Shown here: positions 61,878 to 64,000 of the stretch, piece by piece | Position numbering within the stretch: position 1 is the first letter of the stretch | Layout: each line of letters starts with the position of its first letter | Position numbers and translations under genes: made by a program | Notes under the pieces: generated by a model | What the model saw: the letters and a program-made list of their open reading frames with translations, nothing else | Told to the model about the DNA's origin: nothing | Databases searched by the model: none | NCBI RefSeq assembly: GCF_012932145.1 | Contig: NZ_MWOK01000002.1 | Span: forward strand, 124,001 to 188,000 | DNA: 64,000 bases | Source: Acidovorax sp. SRB_14 | GTDB lineage: Bacteria; Pseudomonadota; Gammaproteobacteria; Burkholderiales; Burkholderiaceae_C | Direction: 5' to 3'

Positions 61878-63239
61878 TTAGCCAAAGAGCCGGGTGATAT
61901 CGTTGAACAAGGCGATGGACATCATGAGCAGCAGCACCGCAATGCCGCCGCGCTGCAAGCGCTCCATCCAGGCGTCGGACACGGCCTTGCCGGTCACGCC
62001 TTCCCAAAGATAATACATCAGGTGCCCTCCGTCGAGGACGGGCAAGGGCAGCAGGTTCAGCACCCCCAGGCTGACGCTGATGAGCGCCAGAAACACCAGG
62101 TACTGCGTCAGCCCCATGCTGGCCGAGCGACCTGCGTAGTCGGCAATCGTCAGCGGTCCGCTCAGGTTCTTGAGCGATGCCTCGCCTACCACCATGCGGC
62201 CCATCATGCGCACGGTGAGCAAGGACACCTCCCAGGTGCGCGTGACCCCGCCCCACAGGCCCTCAAGCGGCCCATACTGCACCGTGGTGAATTGCGGCGC
62301 CGCGCCGACATAGGCGCCGATGCGGCCTATGGCGCCGGTGGCCTCCTGCAGCACATCGGGAGTGACCTCCAGGTCCAGCGCCTGCCCGCCGCGCTCCACG
62401 CGCCATGCCTGGGACAGGGGCTGCGCGCCGCGCACCGAAGCGCGTATCAGCTCGCGCAATTGCTGCCCATCCACCACGCTGGTGGCGCCGATGCGCAGCA
62501 CGAGGTCTCCGGCGCGCAGGCCGGCACGCTGTGCCGCCCCCCCCTGCACCACCTCGCCGATGACCGGGCGCGTCCAAGGCCCCAGGATGCCGACCTTGCG
62601 CAGGAGTTGCGCGTCGGCCTGGCTCGCGTCGACCTGGTCCAACGGCAGCACCACCGAACGCAGCGCGGCGCCCGGCCGGGGCTCCAGCTCCAGCCGCACG
62701 GGCACGCCGTCGAGCGTGGCACGGGTGAGCAGCCAGCGCAGGTCCTCGAACGAGCGCACGGGGCGCGCATCGTCTGCGCCCAGAGCGGCGCTGCGCACCA
62801 GTTCGCCGCCGTGCAGTCCCGCCGATTGCGCGACCGAGCCTTCGACGGGGCTGGCCAGGTAGGCCATGGGCTCCTCGACTCCGCTCCAGTTGACGGCGGC
62901 ATAGAGCACGATGGCCAGCAGCAGGTTGGCTGCCGGCCCGGCCGCGACGATGGCGGCGCGCGCGCGCAGCGGCTGGGCATTGAAAGCCAAGTGCCGCTCC
63001 TCGGGCGGCACCGGGGCCTCGCGTTCGTCGAGCATGCGCACATACCCGCCGAGCGGGAACGCACCGAGCACGAATTCGGTGGGCGAGTTCGGGGGCTGCC
63101 AGCGCAGCACCGACGGGCCGAAACCCACCGAAAAACGCAGCACCTTGACACCACAGGCCACGGCCACGCGGTAGTGGCCGTATTCGTGCACCGCGATCAA
63201 CACCCCCAGTGCAACGATGAAAGCAACAGCGGTCAGCAT
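61878..63239 (-). CDS. rseP: RIP metalloprotease RseP (site-2 protease)
   Basis: RseP cleaves anti-sigma factor RseA within the membrane in the envelope stress response. The 453-residue protein has the zinc motif VHEYGHYRVAVACGVKVLRF near residues 17-36, the PLGGYVRMLDERE segment, two PDZ domains (about 115-290: APVEGSVAQSAGLHGGELVR and QGGAAQRAGLRAGDLVLRIG), and the second metal-ligand segment NLLPLPVLDGGHLMYYLWEG near 400. The spacing to bamA is 45 nt. Confidence 0.97.
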   Translation of the reverse strand: MLTAVAFIVALGVLIAVHEYGHYRVAVACGVKVLRFSVGFGPSVLRWQPPNSPTEFVLGAFPLGGYVRMLDEREAPVPPEERHLAFNAQPLRARAAIVAAGPAANLLLAIVLYAAVNWSGVEEPMAYLASPVEGSVAQSAGLHGGELVRSAALGADDARPVRSFEDLRWLLTRATLDGVPVRLELEPRPGAALRSVVLPLDQVDASQADAQLLRKVGILGPWTRPVIGEVVQGGAAQRAGLRAGDLVLRIGATSVVDGQQLRELIRASVRGAQPLSQAWRVERGGQALDLEVTPDVLQEATGAIGRIGAYVGAAPQFTTVQYGPLEGLWGGVTRTWEVSLLTVRMMGRMVVGEASLKNLSGPLTIADYAGRSASMGLTQYLVFLALISVSLGVLNLLPLPVLDGGHLMYYLWEGVTGKAVSDAWMERLQRGGIAVLLLMMSIALFNDITRLFG

Positions 63240-63268
63240 GGTGGGCGCTCCAGGGTCAGGACCGGGAT

Positions 63269-64000
63269 TCAGGTTGCCATGCGGCCCGCGCTGCGCAGCG
63301 CCGCAGCGCGCGCGCGCGCATCGAGGGCCAGCAAGGCTTCCAGGGAATCCGGATTGGACGGCTGCACAGCCTCCAAAGTTGCAAGGTTGACGGCGTGGAT
63401 CTGGTCAAAGCGGATGCGTTGCTCCAGGAACTCGGCCACGGCCACCTCGTTGGCGGCATTGAGCACCGCCGTCGTGCCCGCCGGTGCGGCGAGCACCTCC
63501 CACGCCAGGCGCAGGCCCGGGAAGCGCTCGGGGTGGCCATGGTCGTCGATGGCCTCGAACGTCATGGCGCTGAGCGCATGAAAGTCCAGCGCCGCAGCCC
63601 CAGAGGCCACGCGCTCGGGCCAGGCCAGGCCGTACGCGATCGGCACGCGCATGTCGGGCGTGCCCAGTTGCGCGACGACCGACATGTCGCGGTACTGCAC
63701 CATCGAATGGATGGTGCTTTGCGGGTGGATCACCACATCAAACTGCGCGGGCGCCAGGCCGAACAGGTAGCGCGCCTCGATCACCTCCAGCGCCTTGTTC
63801 ATCATGGTGGCCGAGTCGATCGATATCTTGCGCCCCATGACCCAGTTGGGGTGGGCGCAGGCTTCGCTGGGCGTGACGTCGCGCAGGCTGCCCGACGCGC
63901 GCTGGCGAAACGGTCCGCCGGACGCCGTCAGGATGATCTTGTCCACGCGCTGCGCCCACATGGCGGGGTCTTCGGGCAGCGACTGGAAAATGGCCGAATG
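63269..64000 (-). CDS. dxr: 1-deoxy-D-xylulose 5-phosphate reductoisomerase, C-terminal part (5' end outside window)
   Basis: About 243 codons of Dxr are present, reading in from the window edge. It contains VDKIILTASGGPFRQRASGS, ACAHPNWVMGRKISIDSATMMN, KALEVIEARYLFGL and the helical C-domain VLNAANEVAVAEFLEQRIRF. The metal and substrate Ser/Asn/Lys ligands of the SASGGPF- and NPxWxMG-like motifs are visible. Dxr makes methylerythritol 4-phosphate in isoprenoid synthesis. The N-terminal NADPH-binding domain is not in the window. It precedes rseP by 29 nt, as in related genomes. Confidence 0.97.
   Translation of the reverse strand, partial: HSAIFQSLPEDPAMWAQRVDKIILTASGGPFRQRASGSLRDVTPSEACAHPNWVMGRKISIDSATMMNKALEVIEARYLFGLAPAQFDVVIHPQSTIHSMVQYRDMSVVAQLGTPDMRVPIAYGLAWPERVASGAAALDFHALSAMTFEAIDDHGHPERFPGLRLAWEVLAAPAGTTAVLNAANEVAVAEFLEQRIRFDQIHAVNLATLEAVQPSNPDSLEALLALDARARAAALRSAGRMAT

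Overview
The window is one contiguous stretch of GC-rich chromosome from a betaproteobacterium. The best fit is Burkholderiales, family Comamonadaceae (Acidovorax-like). Evidence: strong G/C bias at third codon positions; the block dxr-rseP-bamA-skp-lpxD-fabZ-lpxA-lpxB-rnhB; carAB-greA-yhbY-rlmE-ftsH-folP-glmM; a pst-pho operon beside ppk/ppx; and a dispersed ~45 bp palindromic repeat of a kind I associate with Comamonadaceae. I see no rRNA, tRNA, insertion sequence, phage gene or CRISPR array. The genes are almost all chromosomal housekeeping genes plus some accessory metabolic modules.

Layout. 1-2114 (+): end of a thiamine cluster (thiO end, thiS, thiG, a long-form thiE). 2211-4328 (-): FimV-like envelope protein. 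4399-10056 (+): fatty/hydroxy-acid module with 3-hydroxyacyl-CoA dehydrogenase, enoyl-CoA hydratase/isomerase, a Crp/Fnr regulator, an APH-type kinase and an ACAD10/11-type acyl-CoA dehydrogenase. 10192-13186 (-): phospholipase D-type lipoprotein and a BaiN/HI0933-type flavoprotein. 13329-18709 (+): trxA, rho, rpmE (type B), a large membrane protein and a MATE transporter. 18690-25338 (-): pstSCAB-phoU-phoB-phoR. 25652-28348 (+): a lone ABC-type binding protein and ppx. 28422-32055 (-): olsB-like acyltransferase, ppk, sixA. 32351-34567 (+): PAS-PAS-GGDEF-EAL protein. 34600-38787 (-): complete polar amino-acid ABC transporter (aapJQMP type). 39063-47205 (-): glmM, a TMAO/DMSO-reductase-like molybdoenzyme fused to a cytochrome c domain, folP, ftsH, rlmE. 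47238-48474 (+): yhbY and a glycosyltransferase-like gene. 48493-54007 (-): DUF4149 protein, greA, carB, carA. 54185-64000 (-): TrmH-type methyltransferase, rnhB, lpxB, lpxA, fabZ, lpxD, skp/ompH, bamA, rseP and the 3' part of dxr.

How the parts work together. The middle third is a phosphate island: sensing (PhoR/PhoB/PhoU), uptake (PstSCAB), polyphosphate synthesis and breakdown (Ppk/Ppx), with an ornithine-lipid-type acyltransferase next to ppk. I find 18-bp Pho boxes (7+4+7 layout) upstream of pstS and ppk, each exactly 10 nt from a -10-like hexamer. A third, oppositely oriented box lies between pstS and the lone binding protein. The last third is the conserved outer-membrane biogenesis operon (lipid A synthesis plus BAM and chaperone).

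Most interesting points: the split 4-hydroxyacyl-CoA kinase/dehydrogenase-like pair with its own regulator and beta-oxidation genes; the TorA-like enzyme with a built-in haem domain and no torC/torD nearby; the divergent Pho boxes; and the palindromic repeat family, with four copies lying in frame inside essential or conserved genes (lpxB, folP, trmH-like, DUF4149).
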